Shown here piece after piece: positions 1 through 6,319 of a DNA stretch of 64,000 nucleotides. The notes beneath the pieces are model-generated. The model was not told the DNA's origin. It saw only the letters and a list, made by a program, of their open reading frames with translations, and made no database searches. Origin of the DNA: Nostoc sp. CENA543 (GTDB lineage: Bacteria > Cyanobacteriota > Cyanobacteriia > Cyanobacteriales > Nostocaceae); NCBI RefSeq assembly GCF_002896875.1, contig NZ_CP023278.1, forward strand, positions 3,286,001 to 3,350,000. The letters run 5' to 3'. Both the position numbers and the translations under genes were made by a program. Position 1 is the first letter of the stretch; the number at the start of each line of letters is the position of its first letter.

Positions 1-255
1 GAAGTTATTTCTCGTAACTGTGCTGATGCTGTTCACGCAGCAAATTATACATTAGTTAGTGTACTTCCAGCCCCGACTAATACCCAAAGAGCGATCGCAC
101 AGCCTGGTGGTTCAACAGAAAAGAAAACTTGTGAAACCACTAATGCACCTGGTACCAATAGTCAGGGAGTTAATGGAACTAATCGCTGTACAACTTGCAC
201 CTACTCTTCTAGTGGTCATGTCACAGTTAACTGTATTTTCATTAAACCGAAGTAG
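1..255 (+). CDS. C-terminal part of an unknown protein (5' end outside window)
   Basis: Frame 1 is open from the first base to a TAG at 253-255, giving 84 residues of a C-terminus. The fragment is rich in Ser, Thr, Asn and Gly and has five cysteines, including a CTTC pair near its end, which would suit a secreted or disulfide-bonded protein. No family was recognised. An overlapping frame on the same strand (59-361) is not convincing because it runs past this stop into noncoding repeat sequence. A GCGATCGC octamer lies inside at about 99. Function unknown. Confidence 0.55.
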   Translation, partial: EVISRNCADAVHAANYTLVSVLPAPTNTQRAIAQPGGSTEKKTCETTNAPGTNSQGVNGTNRCTTCTYSSSGHVTVNCIFIKPK

Positions 256-400
256 AAAAGTGCAATTGGGGATGACGCAGAAAGCACATAGTAAAAAATG
301 CTTTCTCGTCCCATTCCCAATGCCCAATTCCCAATGCCCAATCCATATGACATTGCGCTAAATTCAAAAGAGCAACTGTTAGTATTTTTGGATCGGTCTG

Positions 401-1870
401 ATGGTTACAGCACAAGAACCAAAACAACAGGTAAAAATTGGCGCAACTCGGCTGCTAATTAATAATGAGTGGGTGGATAGTGTTAGCGGTCGTAGATTTG
501 AGACAATTAACCCAACCACAGGTGAAGTCATCTGTGAAGTAGCAGAAGCAGACACACCAGATGTAGACAAAGCCGTAAAAGCAGCGCGTCAGGCTTTTAA
601 TAATGGAGAATGGTCGAAACTATCAGCGACTCGTCGGGGAGAGTTGCTTTATAAGTTAGCTGATTTAATAGCAGACAATATTGATGAATTGGCGCGCTTA
701 GAAACCCTAGACAACGGTAAACCACTGCGTGATTCTGTAGAAGATTTAGAATTAGCGATCGCCTGCTATCGTTATTATGCAGGTTGGGCAGATAAGGTAC
801 AAGGTAAAACCATCCCCATTAGTGGCCCTTACTTCTGCTACACTCGCCATGAGCCTGTGGGCGTAGTTGGTCAAATTATTCCGTGGAATTTTCCTATAGT
901 CATGCAAGCGTGGAAATTAGCCCCAGCTTTGGCTACAGGTAATACCGTAGTTCTCAAGACGGCTGAACAAACACCATTATCAGCATTGCGTGTGGGAGAG
1001 TTAATTGTTGAAGCAGGTTTTCCCCCTGGTGTAGTGAACATATTATCAGGATATGGCCCGACTGCTGGAGCTGCGATCGCTCATCACATGGATGTGGATA
1101 AAGTCGCCTTTACTGGTTCTACTGAGGTGGGACATTTAATTATGGAAGCGGCGGCTAAAAGCAACCTTAAGCGTGTCACTCTAGAACTAGGCGGAAAGAG
1201 TCCCAACATTGTCTTTGCTGACGCTGATTTAGACGCTGCCATTGAAGGCGCACACGATGCCATATTCTTTAATCAAGGTCAATGTTGCTGTGCTGGTTCA
1301 CGGCTATTTGTAGAAGCAAAATGTTATGACGAGTTTGTCGCTAAAACCGTAGAAAAAGCCAAAAATAGAATTGTCGGCGATCCTTTTGATAGTAATACAC
1401 AACAAGGGCCGCAAGTAGACAAAGACCAATTCGACAGAGTCATGAGTTACATCGAATCGGGAATGCGAGAAGGGGCGCAGATGTTATGCGGCGGCAACCG
1501 TGTCGGAGATAGGGGTTTCTTTATTGCACCCACCGTATTTGCTGATGTCCGTGATGAGATGCAAATTGCTCAAGAGGAAATCTTTGGCCCGGTGATGAGT
1601 ATTATCAAATTCCAAGATATCGACGAAGTGATTCAACGGGCAAATAACACCATATACGGACTCGCCGCCGCCGTATGGACGAAAGATATTACCAAAGCTC
1701 ATGCGATCGCGAATAACGTCCGGGCTGGTACAGTATGGGTAAATTGCTACGACGTATTTGATGCAGCCGCACCCTTTGGTGGCTTTAAACAATCAGGTAT
1801 TGGGCGTGAACTCGGTGAATATGGCTTACAACAGTACACCGAAGTTAAGACTGTTACTATCAAGTTGTAG
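401..1870 (+). CDS. Aldehyde dehydrogenase (ALDH1/2-like)
   Basis: NAD(P)-dependent oxidation of an aldehyde to a carboxylate, cytoplasmic. The 489-residue length is normal for the ALDH superfamily. Visible motifs are PWNFP (about 161-165, cofactor region), the general-base glutamate E262 in LELGGKSP, and the nucleophile in GQCCCAGSR, where the middle cysteine C296 aligns with the catalytic Cys of ALDH2. The C-terminal [13 protein letters not shown] motif is also present. Best family fit is the retinal/betaine-type ALDH group. The real substrate cannot be read from sequence; apocarotenals or aliphatic aldehydes are possible in a cyanobacterium. A palindrome followed by T residues (1971-1990) may terminate it. 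Confidence 0.9.
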   Translation: MVTAQEPKQQVKIGATRLLINNEWVDSVSGRRFETINPTTGEVICEVAEADTPDVDKAVKAARQAFNNGEWSKLSATRRGELLYKLADLIADNIDELARLETLDNGKPLRDSVEDLELAIACYRYYAGWADKVQGKTIPISGPYFCYTRHEPVGVVGQIIPWNFPIVMQAWKLAPALATGNTVVLKTAEQTPLSALRVGELIVEAGFPPGVVNILSGYGPTAGAAIAHHMDVDKVAFTGSTEVGHLIMEAAAKSNLKRVTLELGGKSPNIVFADADLDAAIEGAHDAIFFNQGQCCCAGSRLFVEAKCYDEFVAKTVEKAKNRIVGDPFDSNTQQGPQVDKDQFDRVMSYIESGMREGAQMLCGGNRVGDRGFFIAPTVFADVRDEMQIAQEEIFGPVMSIIKFQDIDEVIQRANNTIYGLAAAVWTKDITKAHAIANNVRAGTVWVNCYDVFDAAAPFGGFKQSGIGRELGEYGLQQYTEVKTVTIKL

Positions 1871-2217
1871 ATTGGATGTATCGTTACTCTTTGGCAAGAG
1901 GTAACTAGAACGATTTGAAACAACCAAAATATGTTAAATAGTGTAAATACACTAAGATTTAGTTCGTAGTAAGGACTTTAGTCCTTTTTTGTTCGCGGAG
2001 CGTCTCGTAGAGAGAACTTTAGTTCTCTCTACAAACCTTTAATTATGTACCCTGTTCTACTTAAATACCTAACTTGCCAAAGAGTTTCTTACTCATCCAA
2101 ACAGTGATTAAGTAACTGATCACTAATAACCCTCGTCCTCAATTTCTCGCTAGTATTGTCACAACGGCATCTCAAACTTGGTAAAATTCAGGGTGCGAGA
2201 GAGGAGAACATTAAAAC
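1871..2217. repeat. Intergenic region with two perfect palindromes of dispersed repeat type
   Basis: Gene-free. AAGGACT-TT-AGTCCTT at 1971-1986 is followed by T residues and could act as a terminator for the aldehyde dehydrogenase gene. TAGAGAGAACT-TT-AGTTCTCTCTA at 2008-2031 is a second perfect 11-bp palindrome. The phrase GTTCGTAGTAAGGACT (1962-1977) recurs in inverted orientation at about 52745-52762, so this is a dispersed repeat family. The tract between the palindromes (about 1991-2010) also resembles the GC-rich insert seen at 26915-26938. A GAGAGGAGA ribosome-binding stretch precedes the ATG at 2218. Confidence 0.6.
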
Positions 2218-2952
2218 ATGGTAGCCATCCATACCGATTTAAATATTGCAGCCTTAGAAGCAGAATATAGTCAAAAATCCCCAAGAGAAATTCTCAAATT
2301 CGCCTTGGAAACCTTCGATAATCTGGCAATTTCTTTCAGTGGTGCTGAAGATGTTGTATTAATCGATATTGCATCGAAAATTACCACAAATTTCCGCGTA
2401 TTTACACTGGATACCGGACGTTTACACCCAGAAACATACCAATTTTTAGACCAAGTCAGAAAACATTACGGAATTAAATTAGAAGTCATGTTCCCTGATG
2501 CGGCGGAAGTTCAAGCTTTGGTAGAAGAAAAGGGATTATACAGCTTTTATCAAGATGGTCACAAAGAATGCTGTGCAGTCCGCAAAGTTAGACCACTACG
2601 CCGTAAGCTGAATACCTTGGATGCGTGGGTGACAGGACAACGTAAAGACCAAAGCCCCAGCACTCGCAATCATATTCCAGTCATTGAACTTGATAGTGCT
2701 TTCTCTACCGAAGACCACCAATTGATTAAATTCAACCCCTTAGCAAATTGGTCTTCTGCTCAAGTGTGGGAATACATCCGCGCCTTAGATGTACCTTACA
2801 ACAAGTTACATGAGCGTGGCTTTATTAGCATTGGTTGTGAACCTTGCACCAGACCTGTGTTACCCAACCAGCACGAACGTGAAGGCCGTTGGTGGTGGGA
2901 AGAGTCCACAGCAAAAGAATGCGGTTTGCACTCAGGTAATTTACAGAAATAG
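2218..2952 (+). CDS. cysH: Phosphoadenylyl/adenylyl-sulfate reductase CysH
   Basis: Assimilatory sulfate reduction: reduces activated sulfate (PAPS or APS) to sulfite with thioredoxin. It has 244 residues, with the PP-loop SFSGAEDV near 39-46 and the catalytic ECGLH motif at C235. Four further cysteines (C118-C119 and C207/C210, in KECCAV and GCEPC) form the CC...CxxC pattern that in APS reductases binds a [4Fe-4S] cluster. By family knowledge this favours APS, or dual APS/PAPS, use over a strictly PAPS-dependent E. coli type. The start is set by a strong GAGAGGAGA site about 10 bases upstream. A terminator hairpin follows at 2963-2998. Confidence 0.93.
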   Translation: MVAIHTDLNIAALEAEYSQKSPREILKFALETFDNLAISFSGAEDVVLIDIASKITTNFRVFTLDTGRLHPETYQFLDQVRKHYGIKLEVMFPDAAEVQALVEEKGLYSFYQDGHKECCAVRKVRPLRRKLNTLDAWVTGQRKDQSPSTRNHIPVIELDSAFSTEDHQLIKFNPLANWSSAQVWEYIRALDVPYNKLHERGFISIGCEPCTRPVLPNQHEREGRWWWEESTAKECGLHSGNLQK

Positions 2953-2962
2953 GAAGATTCAG

Positions 2963-2998
2963 ATCCCCGATTTATTGAAAAATTCGGGGATTTAACTA
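2963..2998 (+). terminator. Rho-independent terminator after cysH
   Basis: ATCCCCGA (2963-2970) pairs with TCGGGGAT (2984-2991), followed by TTTAACTATT. It lies between the convergent cysH and thioredoxin-like genes. Confidence 0.7.
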
Positions 2999-3325
2999 TT
3001 AATTGGATGTACTAGCGTTGGAATTGAGAACTTCCTGCAAACGAGTTCTAAATTCACCTTTAGGATGTCCGCCTTTAACCTCACCGATAATGTGAAATTC
3101 TCCTTCCGGTGAATCACAAATAATATAGGTAGGCCATCCCATCTGAGATTTATCGGGATACTGAGTAAGCAAAATCTGACGATATTTGCGATAGGTAGCG
3201 GTATCCTGCATTTTTACGTCAATAAATTGCAAGCCTAGTTCTTCAGCAACTTTTTGGTCATAAAAAGACATCTTGTGGCAGATACCGCACTCTTCAGAAG
3301 AAAATTTTACAACAGCTAAACTCAT
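2999..3325 (-). CDS. Small thioredoxin-fold protein
   Basis: A 108-residue protein when started at the ATG at 3325. It has a thioredoxin-type redox centre CGIC at 13-16 (FSSEECGICHKM), a WPT cis-proline motif around the middle, and the length expected of a single thioredoxin domain. The CGIC centre differs from the canonical CGPC. The open frame extends upstream to 3463, but that part translates repeat sequence and is not conserved-looking, so the internal ATG is preferred. Its place beside cysH, which needs a thioredoxin-type electron donor, is suggestive, but the two genes are convergent and a functional link is inference. Confidence 0.75.
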   Translation of the reverse strand: MSLAVVKFSSEECGICHKMSFYDQKVAEELGLQFIDVKMQDTATYRKYRQILLTQYPDKSQMGWPTYIICDSPEGEFHIIGEVKGGHPKGEFRTRLQEVLNSNASTSN

Positions 3326-3329
3326 ACAA

Positions 3330-3668
3330 TTTTGGATTTTAGATTTTGGATTTTGGATTTTGGAATAGTTGATAAAACCGATATATTTAAGGATACCTCC
3401 ATAGCCGACTGCTGAGATTAGGGAATGGGGCATTGGGCATTGGGCAGGGGAAGAAAAACTCATGAGTGCTGAGTAATGAGTAATGAGTAATGAGTAATGA
3501 GTAATGAGTAATGAGTGCTGAGTAATGAGTAGTGAGTAATGAGTAATGAGTAGTGGGTGGTGGGTGGTGAGTGGCGAGGCGAGCAGTGACTAATGACTAA
3601 TGACTATTGACTATTGACTAATGACTATTGACTATTGACTAATGACTAATGACTATTGACTATTAACC
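3330..3668. repeat. Heptamer short tandem repeats (STRR)
   Basis: Runs of 7-bp units: TTTGGAT/TTTAGAT copies at 3332-3363, GAGTAAT units at about 3463-3560, and GACTAAT/GACTATT units at about 3580-3662. Such degenerate heptamer arrays are well known in heterocystous cyanobacteria. Confidence 0.85.
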
Positions 3669-4226
3669 ATTGCGCGACGTAAAAAGTCTCGAAAGGTTTC
3701 CGAGTGTGAGCAAATCTAGACATACGCGCTCAGATATGCTCTCTCTGCACAAAAATCATCGATAGTTCTCAACTAATATATAGCCATCGCCTGAAATCAC
3801 GGGATGTTGAAGCTGCAAATTATCCTTGAAATCAGGTATTTTTATGTCAAATGATTGGGCGATCGCTGTGCTATTCTCTTAGCTATATATACTTGCTTAA
3901 GTATAAATGAACACTACAAACATAGCGACTGAGAAGAGCCAAGAGGTCACATAAGGATAAGTAATGAGAAAAACTCTATGGGAACTTTTCTCAAATTACT
4001 TATTCAAGGATGTATGTGATGACTTCGCGCTCGATTTACACCTATACAGTCATCAAATAGGTTATAATGCCCACGATTGGAAAAAATCTAGTCAAAAGAT
4101 TGTGACATTCCTGGCAATGACATATTATCTGGGCTAGAATATAACTCCAATCTTGAGATAGAATGTAACACCAAGCAACTACCGATCACTAGGGCATACC
4201 AGTTCAATATCTGCTCATCTACCCGT
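3669..4226. other. Gene-free stretch upstream of the NsiR1 array
   Basis: No convincing coding frame. It contains a hairpin-forming inverted repeat, GTAATGAGAAAA (3961-3972) against TTTTCTCAAATTAC (3986-3999) with one bulge, and a shorter ATACTT/AAGTAT repeat near 3888-3903. No promoter or RNA could be assigned. Confidence 0.5.
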
Positions 4227-4288
4227 AAAAGCCCTTGTGATGAGAGAACTACCAGGGAAGCTATTTCATTTCAGGTGTCTTCACCAAT
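4227..4288 (-). ncRNA. Diverged outermost NsiR1-like unit
   Basis: Most of the RNA body has changed, but the promoter register is exactly kept: TCCGGA (4316-4321), 16-base spacer, TGGAAA, 5 bases, then ATTGGTGAAGACACC, which resembles the ATTGGTAGATGCACC start of the other units. It ends in CCCT...AGGGC followed by TTTT. It may be a relic or a divergent RNA. Confidence 0.45.
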
Positions 4289-4315
4289 TATTTTTTCCAG
4301 GATAAATTTCAGTCT

Positions 4316-4321
4316 TCCGGA
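4316..4321 (-). promoter_or_regulatory. TCCGGA (DIF+-type) box of the outermost unit
   Basis: TCCGGA lies 16 bases before a -10-like TGGAAA on the minus strand. TCCGGA at -35 is the reported motif of promoters induced early in heterocyst differentiation. Confidence 0.5.
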
Positions 4322-4354
4322 TAAATTGCTGTAAGGGTTGACTGTAGTTTATGC

Positions 4355-4419
4355 AAAAAAAAGCCCCTAGCTGGTGGCAGCCAACCAGGGGAGTCAATTA
4401 TCAGGGTGCATCTACCAAT
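4355..4419 (-). ncRNA. nsiR1: NsiR1 copy 1
   Basis: Minus-strand unit starting ATTGGTAGATGCACCC and ending in CCCCTGGTTGG...CCACCAGCTAGGGGC plus T8. The promoter has an intact TCCGGA at 4446-4451 and TAGAAC at 4425-4430, with a 15-base spacer. Its terminator stem differs from the central copies but still pairs. Confidence 0.8.
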
Positions 4420-4445
4420 TAATTGTTCTAGATTCCACACTCAAT

Positions 4446-4451
4446 TCCGGA
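4446..4451 (-). promoter_or_regulatory. TCCGGA (DIF+-type) box of NsiR1 copy 1
   Basis: Intact TCCGGA 15 bases before TAGAAC on the minus strand. The central copies have TCCTGA instead. Confidence 0.6.
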
Positions 4452-4487
4452 GGAATTGTCACAAATGGCGTTGCTTTTTTGCATTAG

Positions 4488-4550
4488 AAAAAAAAGCTCT
4501 CGTCGGTGGCAGTCAATTAGGGGAGTTATTGATTAGGGTACATTCGTCAA
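4488..4550 (-). ncRNA. Degenerate NsiR1 copy 2
   Basis: Keeps the T8 tail and the CTCCCCTAATTG block, but the terminator stem is broken and no TCCGGA/TAGAAC promoter is seen upstream. Probably inactive. Confidence 0.4.
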
Positions 4551-4629
4551 TGTAATTTATCGTTTGCTATGACAATTCAGTGACTTCTAAATACATCAAT
4601 TATTTCTGGAGTTGCTGATTGTCAATCAT

Positions 4630-4694
4630 AAAAAAAGCCCCCAGTCAGGTGTTAGCCAGCTAGGGGAGTTAGTTATCAGGGTGCATCTACCAAT
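4630..4694 (-). ncRNA. nsiR1: NsiR1 copy 3
   Basis: Consensus unit. Promoter TCCTGA (4722-4727), 16-base spacer, TAGAAC (4700-4705); terminator CCCCTAG/CTGGGGG plus T7. Confidence 0.8.
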
Positions 4695-4766
4695 TAATTG
4701 TTCTATGCCTCATTCTCATTTTCAGGATGAATTTACCAGAATTGCGGATTGCTGTTTGCTGAGGCG

Positions 4767-4831
4767 AAAAAAAGCCCCCAGTCAGGTGTTAGCCAGCTAG
4801 GGGAGTTAGTTATCAGGGTGCATCTACCAAT
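4767..4831 (-). ncRNA. nsiR1: NsiR1 copy 4
   Basis: Consensus unit with the same promoter and terminator as copy 3. The period to the previous unit is 137 bp (long spacer form). Confidence 0.8.
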
Positions 4832-4894
4832 TAATTGTTCTATGCCTCATTCTCATTTTCAGGATGAATTTACCAAAATTGCTGTTTGCTGAAG

Positions 4895-4959
4895 AAAAAA
4901 AGCCCCCAGTCAGGTGTTAGCCAGCTAGGGGAGTTAGTTATCAGGGTGCATCTACCAAT
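4895..4959 (-). ncRNA. nsiR1: NsiR1 copy 5
   Basis: Consensus unit; period 128 bp (short spacer form). Confidence 0.8.
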
Positions 4960-5022
4960 TAATTGTTCTATGCCTCATCCTCATTTTCAGGATGAATTTA
5001 CCAGAATTGCTGTTTGCTGAAG

Positions 5023-5087
5023 AAAAAAAGCCCCCAGTCAGGTGTTAGCCAGCTAGGGGAGTTAGTTATCAGGGTGCATCTACCAAT
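5023..5087 (-). ncRNA. nsiR1: NsiR1 copy 6
   Basis: Consensus unit; period 128 bp. Confidence 0.8.
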
Positions 5088-5158
5088 TAATTGTTCTACA
5101 CCTCATTCTCATTTTCAGGATGAATTTACCAGAATTGCGGATTGCTGTTTGCTAAAGC

Positions 5159-5224
5159 AAAAAAAAGCCCCCAGTCAGGTGTTAGCCAACTAGGGGAGTT
5201 AGTTATCAGGGTGCATCTACCAAT
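5159..5224 (-). ncRNA. nsiR1: NsiR1 copy 7
   Basis: Consensus unit with a T8 tail and GCCAAC in place of GCCAGC in the terminator region. Its spacer is identical to that of copy 9. Confidence 0.8.
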
Positions 5225-5287
5225 TAATTGTTCTACACCTCATTCTCATTTTCAGGATGAATTTACCAGAATTGCTGTTTGCTGAAG

Positions 5288-5352
5288 AAAAAAAGCCCCC
5301 AGTCAGGTGTTAGCCAGCTAGGGGAGTTAGTTATCAGGGTGCATCTACCAAT
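5288..5352 (-). ncRNA. nsiR1: NsiR1 copy 8
   Basis: Consensus unit; period 129 bp. Confidence 0.8.
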
Positions 5353-5423
5353 TAATTGTTCTACACCTCATTCTCATTTTCAGGATGAATTTACCAGAAT
5401 TGCGGATTGCTGTTTGCTAAAGC

Positions 5424-5489
5424 AAAAAAAAGCCCCCAGTCAGGTGTTAGCCAACTAGGGGAGTTAGTTATCAGGGTGCATCTACCAAT
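5424..5489 (-). ncRNA. nsiR1: NsiR1 copy 9
   Basis: Near duplicate of copy 7, 265 bp away, including its spacer. Confidence 0.8.
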
Positions 5490-5552
5490 TAATTGTTCTA
5501 CACCTCATTCTCACTTTCAGGATGAATTTACCAAAATTGCTGTTTGCTGAAG

Positions 5553-5617
5553 AAAAAAAGCCCCCAGTCAGGTGTTAGCCAGCTAGGGGAGTTAGTTATC
5601 AGGGTGCATCTACCAAT
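5553..5617 (-). ncRNA. nsiR1: NsiR1 copy 10
   Basis: Consensus unit; period 129 bp. Confidence 0.8.
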
Positions 5618-5689
5618 TAATTGTTCTACACCTCATTCTCACTTTCAGGATGGATTTACCAAAATTGCGGATTACTGTTTGCTGAAGCG

Positions 5690-5754
5690 AAAAAAAGCCC
5701 CCAGTCAGGTGTTAGCCAACTAGGGGAGTTAGTTATCAGGGTGCATCTACCAAT
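5690..5754 (-). ncRNA. nsiR1: NsiR1 copy 11
   Basis: Consensus unit with GCCAAC in the terminator region; period 137 bp. Confidence 0.8.
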
Positions 5755-5826
5755 TAATTGTTCTACGCCTCATTCTCACTTTCAGGATGGATTTACCAAA
5801 ATTGCGGATTACTGTTTGCTGAAGCG

Positions 5827-5891
5827 AAAAAAAGCCCCCAGTCAGGTGTTAGCCAACTAGGGGAGTTAGTTATCAGGGTGCATCTACCAAT
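5827..5891 (-). ncRNA. nsiR1: NsiR1 copy 12
   Basis: Last of the near-identical units; period 137 bp. Confidence 0.8.
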
Positions 5892-5940
5892 TAATTGTTC
5901 TATTTCTCATCCTTACTTTCAGGATGATTTTCTCAATGCT

Positions 5941-6003
5941 AAAAAATCCCTAGTGGCGATAACCAGCTAGGGGAGTTAATTATCAGGGTGTATATACATA
6001 ATA
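5941..6003 (-). ncRNA. Degenerate NsiR1 copy 13
   Basis: Keeps a good terminator (CCCTAG pairs with CTAGGG, then T6), but the start region is TATATACACCC-like and no TAGAAC -10 or TCCGGA box is seen. Transcription from here is doubtful. Confidence 0.45.
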
Positions 6004-6123
6004 TTAGCATATTAGTGGTATCATAAAATACGTATTATTCTCCTGATTGGGCGGATATCCCGTAAAAATTAGAAATTTTGCCCTATTTCCTGGGATGAAA
6101 TAGACTGGAAATATTATTAAAAG

Positions 6124-6186
6124 AAAAAACCCCTAATCAGGCGTTAGCCAATTAGGGGAGTTGAAGATCAAGGTGCATCTACCAAT
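6124..6186 (-). ncRNA. nsiR1: NsiR1 copy 14, antisense to the presumed hetF leader
   Basis: The hetF-proximal unit. It starts ATTGGTAGATGCACC and ends in a perfect 8-bp stem CCCCTAAT/ATTAGGGG plus T6. The stem differs from other copies by paired changes, which supports its role as a terminator. The promoter has TCCGGA (6214-6219), 16 bases, CAGAAC (6192-6197). It lies about 135 bases before hetF on the opposite strand, so it would be fully complementary to a hetF leader that starts upstream of it. Confidence 0.75.
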
Positions 6187-6213
6187 ACAGTGTTCTGGGT
6201 GGATGGCAACTAA

Positions 6214-6219
6214 TCCGGA
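6214..6219 (-). promoter_or_regulatory. TCCGGA (DIF+-type) box of the hetF-proximal NsiR1 unit
   Basis: Intact TCCGGA exactly 16 bases from CAGAAC on the minus strand. Matches the heterocyst early-differentiation promoter motif. Confidence 0.6.
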
Positions 6220-6250
6220 TAAAGTTGTAAATGTAGATAAAGGAAAACCT

Positions 6251-6269
6251 CTGATTTGGCAAAAATCAG
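6251..6269 (+). promoter_or_regulatory. Small hairpin in the hetF leader
   Basis: CTGATTT (6251-6257) pairs with AAATCAG (6263-6269) across GGCAA. It lies between the last NsiR1 unit and the hetF start and could be a leader element. Function not known. Confidence 0.35.
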
Positions 6270-6319
6270 TAGTATAAGTTATCTACAGTATAAAAAGGAG
6301 CAGAAATCGAATTGAAACT

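Larger units (their letters stand above)
4227..6219 (-). repeat. nsiR1: Tandem array of NsiR1 small-RNA units upstream of hetF
   Basis: About fifteen units, each made of a promoter, a roughly 65-base transcribed segment and a terminator, all pointing minus-ward, away from hetF. Ten central units (4630-5891) are nearly identical. Their period alternates between about 128-129 and 136-137 bp, because a GCGGATT-type insertion in the spacer is present or absent. On the minus strand each unit ends in CCCCTAG...CTGGGGGC followed by seven or eight T residues. Tandem copies of NsiR1, a nitrogen-stress-induced, heterocyst-associated small RNA, are known upstream of hetF in Nostocales. Short plus-strand frames inside the array are artefacts of the repeats. 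Confidence 0.9.

Noticed and set aside
59-361. 100-residue plus-strand frame at the window start
   Set aside because: It overlaps the better frame-1 protein end and runs into heptamer-like noncoding sequence.
3326-3463. N-terminal extension of the thioredoxin-like protein
   Set aside because: Encoded by repeat DNA (TTTGGAT units); the internal ATG gives a complete thioredoxin fold.
4355-5900. CRISPR array
   Set aside because: Units are 128-137 bp, nearly identical throughout, with no short repeat separated by unique spacers and no cas genes.
4612-5970. Open frames of 62-79 residues on the plus strand within the repeat array
   Set aside because: They are translations of the NsiR1 repeat unit, with near-identical sequence in each copy and no ribosome sites; the array is better explained as minus-strand RNA genes.
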